Positions 24,186 through 33,251 of a stretch of DNA of 44,920 bases are shown here, piece by piece (position 1 is the stretch's first letter; each line of letters opens with the position of its first letter). Under the pieces are notes generated by a model. That model saw nothing but the letters and a program-made list of their open reading frames with translations, was not told where the DNA came from and did not search any database. The DNA is from Hyphomonadaceae bacterium UBA4763. Its GTDB lineage: Bacteria > Pseudomonadota > Alphaproteobacteria > Caulobacterales > Aquidulcibacteraceae. A program made the position numbers and the translations under genes. Location: positions 1 through 44,920 of the forward strand of contig DHHV01000039.1 of NCBI GenBank assembly GCA_002403455.1, in the 5' to 3' direction.

Positions 24186-25106
24186 ATGGCTTGGACCGGA
24201 ATTTGCGCGTTTTGCGGGGCGGCGGCAAACGACGCAACCACCCCGATTTATTGGTCGCGCGGCAATGTCGATGCGTTTGCGCAGACCTGCTTTGCCTATT
24301 GGCGCTGCCCGGACTGCGAAGCGATTTTAGCGCGCGATCGCGTCGATTTATCCGCGCTTTATACCCATTACCCGATCCATCGGGGGGCGAGCGGCGCGAG
24401 CCTTCGCGCCTTTTACGCGCAGATCCATCGGTCGCGGTTGTCCTTGCTGCGGCGCGGCGGGCTCAAGTCGCAGGCGGCGATTTATGATTTTGGCGAAGGC
24501 GCCGGCGATTTCGTCGCTTTTCTCAACGCGCGGGGGTATCGCGCCGTTGGCGCTGACCCGTTTGCCCGGTCGGCGCCGGCGCCCTCTCGCGTTGACCCGC
24601 CCGGCGACGGCGGCTGGGACGCCTTCACCGCGCAGGATGTGATTGAGCATCTCGAGCAGCCGCTGACCCTGTTTGACACGGCGCAGCGGCTATTGCGCCC
24701 GGGCGGGTTGCTTGCGATCGGTTGCCCGGATGCGCGCCAAATCCGCCTCGAGCCGCCGGCCGGCCGCGCCGCCGCCGCGCACCATCTTGAGGCGATCTGC
24801 ATGGACATGCACGCCCCCTTCCACCGCGCCATGCCAAGCTTTGCGGGCCTTTGCCGCGCCGCGCAGGCCGCCGGTTTTGCGCCGATCGCTACGCGGCGAC
24901 ATTTCCCAGCTGATTCCTTATGGCCAAGCGTTAATACCGCCACGATGATCGCCTACGCCCGCGCCAGCGGCAACCGGCTCGAAGCGCTTTACGCCCCGAT
25001 TGATTGGGGCAAGGTCTTGACCCATACGCGGATTTGGGGCGCGGCGTTGTGGGGCGGCGTCTTCCGCCATTGCGGCCATATGCAGGTGCTGTTTCGCAAA
25101 GTCTGA
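24186..25106 (+). CDS. Class I SAM-dependent methyltransferase with N-terminal zinc ribbon
   Basis: 306 residues. The N-terminus has two cysteine pairs (CAFC at 7-10, CPDC at 41-44), a likely zinc ribbon. The methyltransferase core follows: SAM-binding loop YDFGEGAGDFVAFLNARG, acidic residue in GADPF, motif DAFTAQDVIEHLEQP, and LLRPGGLLAIGCPD. This layout is seen in sugar or small-molecule methyltransferases of the Methyltransf_23 type; the acceptor is unknown. The start lacks a strong ribosome-binding site. A 67-bp gap, including hairpin GCGGGT-N7-ACCCGC at 25132-25150, separates it from the ABC gene. Confidence 0.8.
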   Translation: MAWTGICAFCGAAANDATTPIYWSRGNVDAFAQTCFAYWRCPDCEAILARDRVDLSALYTHYPIHRGASGASLRAFYAQIHRSRLSLLRRGGLKSQAAIYDFGEGAGDFVAFLNARGYRAVGADPFARSAPAPSRVDPPGDGGWDAFTAQDVIEHLEQPLTLFDTAQRLLRPGGLLAIGCPDARQIRLEPPAGRAAAAHHLEAICMDMHAPFHRAMPSFAGLCRAAQAAGFAPIATRRHFPADSLWPSVNTATMIAYARASGNRLEALYAPIDWGKVLTHTRIWGAALWGGVFRHCGHMQVLFRKV

Positions 25107-25173
25107 GCATTGGCGATTGCCCTAAATGCGCGCGGGTTCTAAACACCCGCCCTTCCGTCCAGGATGAACCGTC

Positions 25174-26112
25174 ATGACCGCGCCGATCCCCGCTTACGCC
25201 ATTGAAGCGGAAGGGCTTTCCAAGACCTATGCCGCGAGCGGCAAATCGCCCGCCAAACAAGCCTTGATCGATCTGTCGCTGCGGGTGCCGGTCGGCTCGG
25301 TGTTTGGCCTGCTGGGGCCAAACGGCGCCGGCAAATCGACCTTTATCAATATCTTGGCTGGGCTCGTCACCAAAACGGCCGGAACGGCGCGGGTCTGGGG
25401 CTATGACGTCGCCGCCCAGTCGCGCCAGGCGCGCGCCGCCATCGGCATCGTGCCGCAAGAGATCAATTTCGACGCGTTTTTCACCCCGTTCGAAGCGCTG
25501 GAGCTGCAAGCCGGCTTTTATGGCGTGCCGAAAGCCGAACGGCGCACGGATGATCTGCTGGCGGCCTTGGGCCTCGCCGATAAGCGCAATTCCTATGCGC
25601 GCACCTTGTCCGGCGGCATGAAGCGGCGCCTGCTGGTCGGCAAAGCCATGGTGCACAATCCGCCGATCCTGGTGCTCGATGAGCCGACCGCTGGCGTTGA
25701 TGTCGATCTGCGCCGGCAATTATGGGATTATGTGCGCGGCCTTAACCGCGCCGGCGTCACCGTCATGTTGACCACCCATTATCTGGAAGAGGCGCAAGAG
25801 CTGTGCGACACCATCGCCATCATCAATAAAGGCCGCCTGGTTGCGCTGGAGCCGACCGCGCAATTGCTGCGTCGGCTCGACTACAAGACCCTGATCGTCC
25901 AGCCGGAGACGTCCCTCGACGTGGCGCCGGCGACCTTGCCCGGCTGCGAGGCGCAAATTCGGCCCGATGGCGCGCTCTCCATCACCTTCCGCGCCGGCGC
26001 GGTCCGGGTGGAGGATGTGTTGGACGCCTTGCGCGCCGCCGACATCCGCATCAAAGACCTGCGCACCGAAGAGCCCGATCTCGAAGACGTCTTCGTTGAA
26101 TTGACGCGGTAG
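25174..26112 (+). CDS. ABC-2 type transporter ATP-binding protein (NodI/DrrA-like)
   Basis: 312 residues. Walker A GPNGAGKSTFI, Q-loop IVPQEINFDAFFTP, signature LSGGMKRRLLVGKA, Walker B LVLDEPTAGVD and H-switch TTHYLEEAQEL identify an intact ATPase. The C-terminal part ending EEPDLEDVFVELTR is typical of ATPases that pair with ABC-2 permeases for drug, lipid or polysaccharide export. No permease is adjacent: the next gene is on the opposite strand only 30 bp away. The partner must be elsewhere or has been lost. ATG 25174 has AGGA upstream. Confidence 0.92.
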   Translation: MTAPIPAYAIEAEGLSKTYAASGKSPAKQALIDLSLRVPVGSVFGLLGPNGAGKSTFINILAGLVTKTAGTARVWGYDVAAQSRQARAAIGIVPQEINFDAFFTPFEALELQAGFYGVPKAERRTDDLLAALGLADKRNSYARTLSGGMKRRLLVGKAMVHNPPILVLDEPTAGVDVDLRRQLWDYVRGLNRAGVTVMLTTHYLEEAQELCDTIAIINKGRLVALEPTAQLLRRLDYKTLIVQPETSLDVAPATLPGCEAQIRPDGALSITFRAGAVRVEDVLDALRAADIRIKDLRTEEPDLEDVFVELTR

Positions 26113-26142
26113 GGGGAGCCCCCCCGATCGCGCCGCCGCCCT

Positions 26143-29100
26143 CTATTGCAGCGTTCCGCCAGCGATCGCCGGGCCGCCGGCCGCGATGATCGCCCGCTCG
26201 AGCGCCGGGATGTCCGTCTCGACCATCGCCTTCAGCCGCGTCCGCACATCGGCAAATTCGGTGCGGGCAAAGTCATATTGCTCGCGCTGGGTCGCGGTTG
26301 GGCCATAGGTCGCATTGGCGGTCGAGATCAGCAAGCTTTGCAGCCGTTGGCCGAGCGTTGCCGGAACCGGCACCCCGATCTGGTCGGCCGCCGTGCTGCC
26401 ATTGACCTGCAGATCGAGCGCGTCATACGCGGCTTTTAGCGACCGCCATTGCGTGTCGAGCCCGCCGGGCGCGGCCTGGGTGCGTTGCACCGCCGTCCGC
26501 AATTGATTGACGCGGGTGCGCGCCGCCCCCAAAGCCGCATTGACCGCGCCGAGATCGCGCTGGAACAGCGACAATTCTTGCCAGAAGGCCGCCGCTTGCG
26601 CCGGCGCCGTTCCCGGCAATGCGCCTTCGCGCATGCGCTGCACCTCAAAGCTCAGCGGCTCGGAGAGGTCCGTCATCACGCCGTCGACCATTTTCGATAA
26701 TTGCACGCTGTAATTGCCGGGCGCGACCAAAAAGCCGGACGGCTCGGTGGCGCCCGCCGAACTGCCAGCCCCTTGCGGCCCGCCACCGCCACCCGCCGGC
26801 ACGGTTTGCACGGCGGGGGTGCGCAAGTCCCAAGCGATGCGGTGAAAACCGCGCCCGCTCGGCCCTTTCAGCCGGCGCACGACATTGCCCCCGCTATCGC
26901 GGACCGTCAGCCAGATTTCTGGGTCGACCGCGCGCAATTCGGCGTCCACCGCCGCAAAGCCGGGGAACGGCGTATCGCGCCCGTCCTTGACCAGCGGCTT
27001 TTCGCGCTCCTGGCGGATATCCTTGGCCGATTTCAGCCCCTCCGCCAGATGATAGGTAAATACCGCGCCAAATGGCGGGGTCGGCGCGCGATATAAATCA
27101 TCGCCCAAGCTGCCGCCCGGCGAAAAGCCGATCGGATGCTGCTCGATATACCACCAGGCTTTGCGCGGTTGGAACAACAGCGCCTCACGCTCGAGCGCGG
27201 CGCGATCAATGCTGCGCAGCGGCGTGTAATCGTCAAGCACGAAGAAGCTGCGGCCAAAGCTGGCGCCAACCAAGTCATTTTCCCGCCGCTGAATGGTGAC
27301 GTCGCGGATCGAAATGGTTGGCATGCCGCCGGTCAATTCGACCCATTTGCCGCCGCCATCGACGGTGAAGAAAATGCCGAACTCGGTCGCCGCAAACAGC
27401 AGATTGCGGTTGACGTGGTCTTGCACCACCCGCCAGACCAGATGCCGGTCCGGCAGATCGCCAGCGATCGAGCGCCAGCTCCGCCCGCGATCGGTGCTTT
27501 TATAAAGCATCGGCCGGTAATCGCCGTTCTTGTGGTTGTCGAGCGCCACATAGACCGTGTTGGCGTCAAACAGATCGGCGCGAATGTCGTTGACGAAAGC
27601 CTCGGCCGGCACGCCGGGCAGGCTAGAGGCGCGAATGGCGGTCCAGGTCGCGCCGCCATCGCTGGTCGCTTGGATAAGACCGTCATCAGTGCCGGCATAG
27701 AGAATATTCTCATCGACCGGGCTTTCGGCCAGCGAGGTAATGGTCGCGAAAGCCGACATCGCGGTCATGTCCCAAACCGCATCCCAGGACCATTGCCGAT
27801 CCATCAGCCGCGTTGTCATCTTGTCTTGATTGCTGGTCAGATCGCCTGAAATCGCCCGCCAGGCGTCGCCGCGATTATCTGAGCGCCAAACGCGATATGA
27901 CGCGTGGTAAATCCGCTTCGGATCATGCGCGCTGACGAGGATCGGCGCGTCCCAATTGAACCGTTCGGCCGGCTCGCCGGGCTTGGCTTGCGGCTGGATA
28001 TGGACGACCTCGCCGGTGATCTTGTCAAAGCGGACGAGATTGCCTTCCTGCCAATGACTGTAGACGATATTGGGATTGCCGGGTTCGGTCGCCGGCTGGT
28101 GGCCGTCGGCGAAGACCGTGATGAACCAATCGGAATTGCGAATGCCATGCCGATTATCGGTGCGCGAGGGGCCGCCTTGGCTCGAATTGTCCTGGGTGCC
28201 GCCATAGACATTGTAAAACGGCACGGCGTCATCGACCGCGACTTTGTAAAATTGCGTCACCGGCAAATTGCCGATGAACCGCCAATTCTGGGCGTAGTCC
28301 CAGCTTTCATAGAGCCCGCCGTCCGACCCAACCAGCAAATAATCTGGATCGTCCTTGCGGAACGCCAAAGCATGATGATCGACATGGATGTTGCGGGTAT
28401 TGATCGGGCGAAAATTACGTCCGCCATCGTCTGAAATCAACGTTTGCACATTGGCGAGATAGATTTGGTCGAATTTATGCGGGCTGGCGTAGAGTTCTTG
28501 GTAGTAATGCGGACCGGTTCCGCCCGACACGGTGTCAGACATCTTGCTCCACGACGCGCCGCGATTGTCTGACCGCCACACCCCACCGGTGCGCCGCTCC
28601 AGCTCGATCGCCGCATAGACGACGTCCGGGTTTTGCGGCGAGATCGCCAGCCCAATTTTGCCGAGATTACCGGAAGGCAGCCCGCCAGCGAGCTTGGTCC
28701 AGGTCTCCCCGCCATCTTCGGATTTATGCAAGGCCGTTTCCGGCCCGCCGCCGACATAGGCCGCCACCGTGCGGTGGCGCTGCCAGGTCGCCGCGTAAAG
28801 CCGGTTTGGTTCGCGGGGGTCCATGACGACATCGGTCACGCCTGTCCAAGGACCCGCCGCAAGCACCGCTTTCCAGGTCTTGCCGCCATCGGTCGATTTA
28901 TAAAGGCCGCGCTCGCCGCCTTTGCTCCACAGCGGGCCTTGCGCTGCGACAAAAATAACGTTGGAGTCTTTCGGATGGACGATGATTTCCGAGATATGCT
29001 CGGTGCCCTTCAGCCCAATATTGGTCCAGGTCTTGCCGGCATCGGCGCTGCGATAAAGCCCATCGCCATAGCCGACATGGCGTCCGCCGACATTCTCGCC

Positions 29101-29466
29101 GGTGCCGACATAAATCACGTCCGGGTTTTGCGGATCGAGGGTCATCGCCCCGATCGAATAAGACGGCTGGCTGTCAAAAACCGGGGTCCAAGTCGTGCCG
29201 GCGTTTTGGGTCTTCCAGACCCCGCCAGACCCAACGCCGACATACCAGGTTGCCGGGTCTTGGGGGTGCAATTCGATGTCGGCGATCCGCCCCGACATCA
29301 TCGCCGGGCCAATATTGCGGAATTTCAACCCTGAAAACGTCGCGGCGGAGAAACGCTCCGGCGGCTTTTCAGCTTCATTGGCCGGGGGCGGCGGCGCCTG
29401 GCGACGTTGGGCGTGCGCCGAGCTGATGGCGATGACCGAAACCGCGAGCGCGAGCGCAAGACGCAT
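26143..29466 (-). CDS. Large exported BNR/sortilin-type beta-propeller protein
   Basis: 1,107 residues with a clear Sec signal peptide (MRLALALAVSVIAISSAHA). From about residue 45 to 760 there are many BNR/VPS10-like blades with the motif SxDGGxTW (e.g. KSTDGGKTWKAV, KSEDGGETWTKL, ATSDGGATWTAI) and recurring DPQNPDVIYVGT strings, so at least one large beta-propeller. The last ~300 residues contain a beta-sandwich-like stretch and helical segments (LGAARTRVNQLRTAVQRT). Relatives are annotated as glycosyl hydrolase, exo-sialidase or WD40/YVTN proteins, but no catalytic residues can be assigned, so function is open. GGGGA precedes the start. Single gene. Confidence 0.85.
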   Translation of the reverse strand: MRLALALAVSVIAISSAHAQRRQAPPPPANEAEKPPERFSAATFSGLKFRNIGPAMMSGRIADIELHPQDPATWYVGVGSGGVWKTQNAGTTWTPVFDSQPSYSIGAMTLDPQNPDVIYVGTGENVGGRHVGYGDGLYRSADAGKTWTNIGLKGTEHISEIIVHPKDSNVIFVAAQGPLWSKGGERGLYKSTDGGKTWKAVLAAGPWTGVTDVVMDPREPNRLYAATWQRHRTVAAYVGGGPETALHKSEDGGETWTKLAGGLPSGNLGKIGLAISPQNPDVVYAAIELERRTGGVWRSDNRGASWSKMSDTVSGGTGPHYYQELYASPHKFDQIYLANVQTLISDDGGRNFRPINTRNIHVDHHALAFRKDDPDYLLVGSDGGLYESWDYAQNWRFIGNLPVTQFYKVAVDDAVPFYNVYGGTQDNSSQGGPSRTDNRHGIRNSDWFITVFADGHQPATEPGNPNIVYSHWQEGNLVRFDKITGEVVHIQPQAKPGEPAERFNWDAPILVSAHDPKRIYHASYRVWRSDNRGDAWRAISGDLTSNQDKMTTRLMDRQWSWDAVWDMTAMSAFATITSLAESPVDENILYAGTDDGLIQATSDGGATWTAIRASSLPGVPAEAFVNDIRADLFDANTVYVALDNHKNGDYRPMLYKSTDRGRSWRSIAGDLPDRHLVWRVVQDHVNRNLLFAATEFGIFFTVDGGGKWVELTGGMPTISIRDVTIQRRENDLVGASFGRSFFVLDDYTPLRSIDRAALEREALLFQPRKAWWYIEQHPIGFSPGGSLGDDLYRAPTPPFGAVFTYHLAEGLKSAKDIRQEREKPLVKDGRDTPFPGFAAVDAELRAVDPEIWLTVRDSGGNVVRRLKGPSGRGFHRIAWDLRTPAVQTVPAGGGGGPQGAGSSAGATEPSGFLVAPGNYSVQLSKMVDGVMTDLSEPLSFEVQRMREGALPGTAPAQAAAFWQELSLFQRDLGAVNAALGAARTRVNQLRTAVQRTQAAPGGLDTQWRSLKAAYDALDLQVNGSTAADQIGVPVPATLGQRLQSLLISTANATYGPTATQREQYDFARTEFADVRTRLKAMVETDIPALERAIIAAGGPAIAGGTLQ

Positions 29467-29645
29467 GGCATTTCCCCGTGAACGAGCAGACGCCGCCTGT
29501 TAAGGCAACGCTTCTTTGACGAATTGGAATGGGCTACGCGCGCCGGTTCCCAGCGCTTACTCGAAGAGGGGACAGTGAAAGCGCTCAAGGCTGCCTGTAA
29601 AGGGGCGTGATTGTCGCAGCGCGCCGCCAATATAGGCGCATTATT

Positions 29646-29660
29646 GCGCTTGCGAAGCGC
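29646..29660 (-). terminator. Possible terminator hairpin after the hybrid kinase gene
   Basis: GCGCTT-GCG-AAGCGC, a perfect 6-bp stem starting 3 nt beyond the kinase stop codon. A following T-run is missing, so it could be a processing or Rho-linked hairpin instead. Confidence 0.3.
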
Positions 29661-29662
29661 CC

Positions 29663-32098
29663 TTACGCTGCTTGCGTGGCGCGCCCGCCGCCTTCGGCCA
29701 TCGCCGCGGCGATAGCGCGCAACAATGATTCCGGCGTGAAGGGTTTGGCGACATGGCCGTCGGCGCCGGCTTCCAGCGCTTTTTGCTGGTGTTTATCCAT
29801 GGCGTTGGCGGTTACCGCCAAAATCACCCGGCGGAGCGCGCCGGTCGCGATTTCCGCCGCGCGGATTGCTTCGATCGCCGCCAACCCGTCCAAAACCGGC
29901 ATTTGCATGTCCATCAAGATCAGATCGAATGGCGCGGATAACGCCGCATCGACCGCCTGGCGGCCGTCTTCAACGCAGGTGATCTGACAACCGGCGGCGC
30001 CCAAAATCATCTGCATGACCCGGCGATTGGTGGCGCTGTCATCGGCAACCAGAACGCGCAGCGCGGTAAAACCGGTCTGCGGATCGGTATTTTTTGGCGG
30101 TGGCGCCGCTTCTTCCAGCGGCGCGCAAGGCAAGGTCAAGTTGGCGGTAAAGCGCGCGCCTTCATTGGGCCGCGACCAGAACGTCAAATGTCCGCCCATT
30201 GCTTCGATGATCGAGCGGCAAATCGCCAACCCAAGTCCGGTTCCGCCATAATTGGCGGCGGTCGAGCGCGATTCTTGCGCGAACCGATCAAACAGAAAAT
30301 CGGCCTGGTCGCCATCAAAGCCGATCCCGGTATCGGTGATCGTAAAGCTCAAAGACAGACGGTCCTCGCCATTTGCCTCTGCTTCGACGTCCATCCGCAC
30401 GCCGCCCTTGTTGGTAAACTTGACTGCGTTCGACAATAAATTGGACAGAATTTGCTTTAGACGAACCTTGTCCCCCAACACGAAGCGGCGCGCGGTCGGC
30501 GCCACGTCCAGCACGAGGCTCAAGCCTTTTTCTTCGGCGCGCGCGCGGAATAAATGCGTCACGCTGGCGGCGACATGGGCGACGTCGAACGGCGCCGAGT
30601 CGAGGCTGAATCTTCCGGCTTGCAGCTTCGAAAAATCGAGCACGTCGTTGAGCAAACGCAGCAATGTCTCGCCGGAATTGGCGATCAAACCGACCATTTC
30701 GGCCTGTTTTTCGTCCAAATCGGTGTTCCGCAGCGCCCCGGCGATCGCCAAAACCCCGGTTAAGGGCGTGCGAATTTCGTGGCTGATATTGTCAAAAAAC
30801 TCACCGCGATTGCGATTTGCGGCGCGCGCTGCGGCTTCCGCCGCGCGCAAACGCAGCTCCAATTGCTTGCGCTCGTCGATATCGGCGAACAAACCGACGC
30901 ATTTTGTCGCCTTGCCGTCGGCGTTACGCTCCAATTTGGCGGTGCTGAGCAGCCAAATCCATTCGCCCTCGGGCGATGGAAAGCGGTGTTCGACGCGATA
31001 AGGCTCGCCAAATTCGACATGGCGACGCCATTTTTCCTGCACCTCGGGCAGATCGTCCGGGTGAACCAGCGACCAAAGCTGGGACGAGAACCAGTCATAG
31101 CTCGGCCGAATAGCGCGGAATCGGCGCCAATCGCCGCTGAAATGGAAGCGCTTTTTCTCAAAGTCGATTTCGTAAGCGACGCATTGGCTGACTTCCAGCG
31201 CCTTGCGCAGGCGCCATTCCATACGTTCGCGCGAAGCTAACGCTTCGCGCAGCTCCGTTTCATCGACGCAAATGCCCGACAAGCCGTTGACGGTGCCGGT
31301 CTCATCGCGCGTCGCCAAACAGGATAAGTTCAAAAAGCGCAGAGATTGGTCTTCGGCGATAATCCGGATTGACGCGCTCACCGAGCGCTGGGACTCTATC
31401 GCGCGGTCACGCAAGGATTTGATCCGTTCTATGGTCTCTTCATCATAATATTTGTACGACTCTCGTAATGGTGGCGGGCCAGCCGCCGGATCGCGCCCGT
31501 AAATCCGGTACATGCCGCGCGACCATTCCGGGAATTCTTCGTCAAGTTTCCACCGCCAAAAGCCAACGCCGGCGGCGGTTTCCATGAAAGCCCGGGTGGT
31601 TTCCTTGTCGCGCTCCAGGCGCTCGATCGTGGCGCGCGCGGTCTCGTCGGCGGCGCTCATGAAAAATTCGCCGCTCCGCGTCCGAACAAAGCGACCATGA
31701 ATGTCGCGCATGCCCGATTTGCCGGTTGCCGTCAGGTCACGGTCAAAAAAACGTTCGTCTCTGGTGGAAAACAGCTCTTGCAAATATTTACGGTCGTCCT
31801 CGCTGACGAAGTCGAACAAGGTCGCGCCGCGCGCTTCCAGCCGATCAAGGCCGAGGACTTTCAACAGCGCCTTGTTGACGCGCCGGAAACGGCCATCGCC
31901 ATGCAGGATGGCGAAGGGTTCGCGGGCCGCCTCAAAAAAATGCTCCATCTCCTGCAAGAGATCGATGAATTCTTCCAATTCATCCCGCTGGCGGGCCAAG
32001 TCGCGCCGCAAATCGGCATTCTCGGCTTCGAGCGTCGAGAGCCGGTCGCGAAGGGATTGCCGCGTTTCGGTGGAGACAGGGTTCGACATGTCACCCAT
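29663..32098 (-). CDS. Soluble hybrid sensor histidine kinase/response regulator with PAS domains
   Basis: 811 residues, no membrane segment, so a cytoplasmic sensor. A short N-terminal coiled coil (about 10-45) is followed by PAS-type domains near 45-165, 180-290 and 300-425. Next come HisKA with NISHEIRTPLTG (histidine 440), HATPase_c with NLLSNAVKFTNKGGV and GTGLGLAICRSIIEAMGG, and a C-terminal receiver (LRVLVADDSATNRRVM, phosphoacceptor in LILMDMQMPVLDG). The receiver predicts phosphorelay to an Hpt protein and another regulator, neither encoded here. Starts at 32098 and 32089 (MSNPVSTE) are both possible; the second has GGGTGA close upstream. Signal unknown. Confidence 0.92.
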   Translation of the reverse strand: MGDMSNPVSTETRQSLRDRLSTLEAENADLRRDLARQRDELEEFIDLLQEMEHFFEAAREPFAILHGDGRFRRVNKALLKVLGLDRLEARGATLFDFVSEDDRKYLQELFSTRDERFFDRDLTATGKSGMRDIHGRFVRTRSGEFFMSAADETARATIERLERDKETTRAFMETAAGVGFWRWKLDEEFPEWSRGMYRIYGRDPAAGPPPLRESYKYYDEETIERIKSLRDRAIESQRSVSASIRIIAEDQSLRFLNLSCLATRDETGTVNGLSGICVDETELREALASRERMEWRLRKALEVSQCVAYEIDFEKKRFHFSGDWRRFRAIRPSYDWFSSQLWSLVHPDDLPEVQEKWRRHVEFGEPYRVEHRFPSPEGEWIWLLSTAKLERNADGKATKCVGLFADIDERKQLELRLRAAEAAARAANRNRGEFFDNISHEIRTPLTGVLAIAGALRNTDLDEKQAEMVGLIANSGETLLRLLNDVLDFSKLQAGRFSLDSAPFDVAHVAASVTHLFRARAEEKGLSLVLDVAPTARRFVLGDKVRLKQILSNLLSNAVKFTNKGGVRMDVEAEANGEDRLSLSFTITDTGIGFDGDQADFLFDRFAQESRSTAANYGGTGLGLAICRSIIEAMGGHLTFWSRPNEGARFTANLTLPCAPLEEAAPPPKNTDPQTGFTALRVLVADDSATNRRVMQMILGAAGCQITCVEDGRQAVDAALSAPFDLILMDMQMPVLDGLAAIEAIRAAEIATGALRRVILAVTANAMDKHQQKALEAGADGHVAKPFTPESLLRAIAAAMAEGGGRATQAA

Positions 32099-32162
32099 GG
32101 GTTGGAGAGCGAGATCGCCTCAACCTATAATCACAGCCGCCATAAAATCTGGTAAACTGGCG

Positions 32163-33251
32163 CTAAATTGGACCACGCCAATTGATTTGCGCGCCATGTG
32201 GGTGGGAATAGCCCAGGATTTGCTCGCGAATTTGGCAATCGGGCCCTGCCCCGATGTCCAATTGCACCGCGTGCACAAAGCCGGATGGGGCGTCGCCGCT
32301 CGCGGCAAGAGCGCCGGCAACCGGCTCCAGCCGCAGCCAAGCGAGGGGGGCTTGCGCCGTCGCGGCGCGCATTTGGCCATCGAGTTGCGCGGAAATCGCT
32401 GTTCGATCGGCTTCGGAGAGATAATTCCACATAACCGAGTGGAAAAGGATCGTAAGATTTCCCGGCGTTGGCGCAAAGTTTTGCGCAATAAACGCACGCG
32501 CGTCGGCCTTTTTGACCCGAACGCCCAGATCGCGCGCCAACGCAATGGCGGCGTCGAGGCGGGCAAGGCGGGCCGGCTGCTCAGCCCAGACATAACTGCG
32601 TAACCGTAACACCGCATCGGGATCGGCAATATCGATCGGCGCCACATCGCAAGCGATGCTCTGCGTGATCCGCGCCGTTGTCAAAACGGGCGACGGGCCG
32701 ACCCAATCGGGCGTCAGTTGCACGGGGCTCGACGGATCGCCCCAAGACCAGGTCGGCGTTTGATAAAAAAACCGATGCCAGGCTTGGTTGAGGCCGGCGC
32801 TGGCGCCAATCTCGATCAGGCGAAACGGCATGGCAAAGCGCTGCGCGAGCAGCAAAAAGCCGCCCAGCAGGGCCGCGGACCGCCCGATTTCATTGGTCTG
32901 CGGCGGCGACGCGACGAAAGCGGTGATGAAATCTTGATGATGGCGCAGGGTCTCGGCGATGATCTCCACGGATAAATCGGCGGTTCGGAGGTCCGTATAA
33001 ATCCTCGCCAGCCGCTGATCGCGCCGCGTCAATGCCAACGCATGGAACGCCCCAGCAAGGCGCAAGGCAAACGCGCCGTCTACGGGATCCGGGCCCGCCA
33101 ATCCCAGCAGATAAGCGCCTGGGCCTTGATCGATCGCCGCGGCGGCAAGCGCAATCGCTCGCGCCGTAAACGGAGCGCCAAGCTTCTCATTCCAGCGGAC
33201 TTGCTGGGCAAAAGCCGATTGCAAGATATCTGCGGCAACCGCCATTGTCAT
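32163..33251 (-). CDS. DUF2332 family protein
   Basis: 362 residues, cytoplasmic. The family has no assigned function that I know of. Visible features are a helical N-terminal half (about 1-130), a glycine-rich loop LIEIGASAGLNQAWHRF that looks like the first SAM-binding motif of Rossmann methyltransferases, RLRSYVWAEQPARLARLDAA, and TILFHSVMWNYLSEADR near the C-terminus. The ATG at 33251 overlaps the purB stop (ATGA); a second ATG is 6 bp in. Translation is thus coupled to purB. Confidence 0.82.
   Translation of the reverse strand: MTMAVAADILQSAFAQQVRWNEKLGAPFTARAIALAAAAIDQGPGAYLLGLAGPDPVDGAFALRLAGAFHALALTRRDQRLARIYTDLRTADLSVEIIAETLRHHQDFITAFVASPPQTNEIGRSAALLGGFLLLAQRFAMPFRLIEIGASAGLNQAWHRFFYQTPTWSWGDPSSPVQLTPDWVGPSPVLTTARITQSIACDVAPIDIADPDAVLRLRSYVWAEQPARLARLDAAIALARDLGVRVKKADARAFIAQNFAPTPGNLTILFHSVMWNYLSEADRTAISAQLDGQMRAATAQAPLAWLRLEPVAGALAASGDAPSGFVHAVQLDIGAGPDCQIREQILGYSHPHGAQINWRGPI

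Noticed and set aside
25132..25150. Hairpin GCGGGT-N7-ACCCGC as a terminator or riboswitch before the ABC gene
   Set aside because: Short stem, no T-run and no known riboswitch features; mentioned only in the methyltransferase entry.
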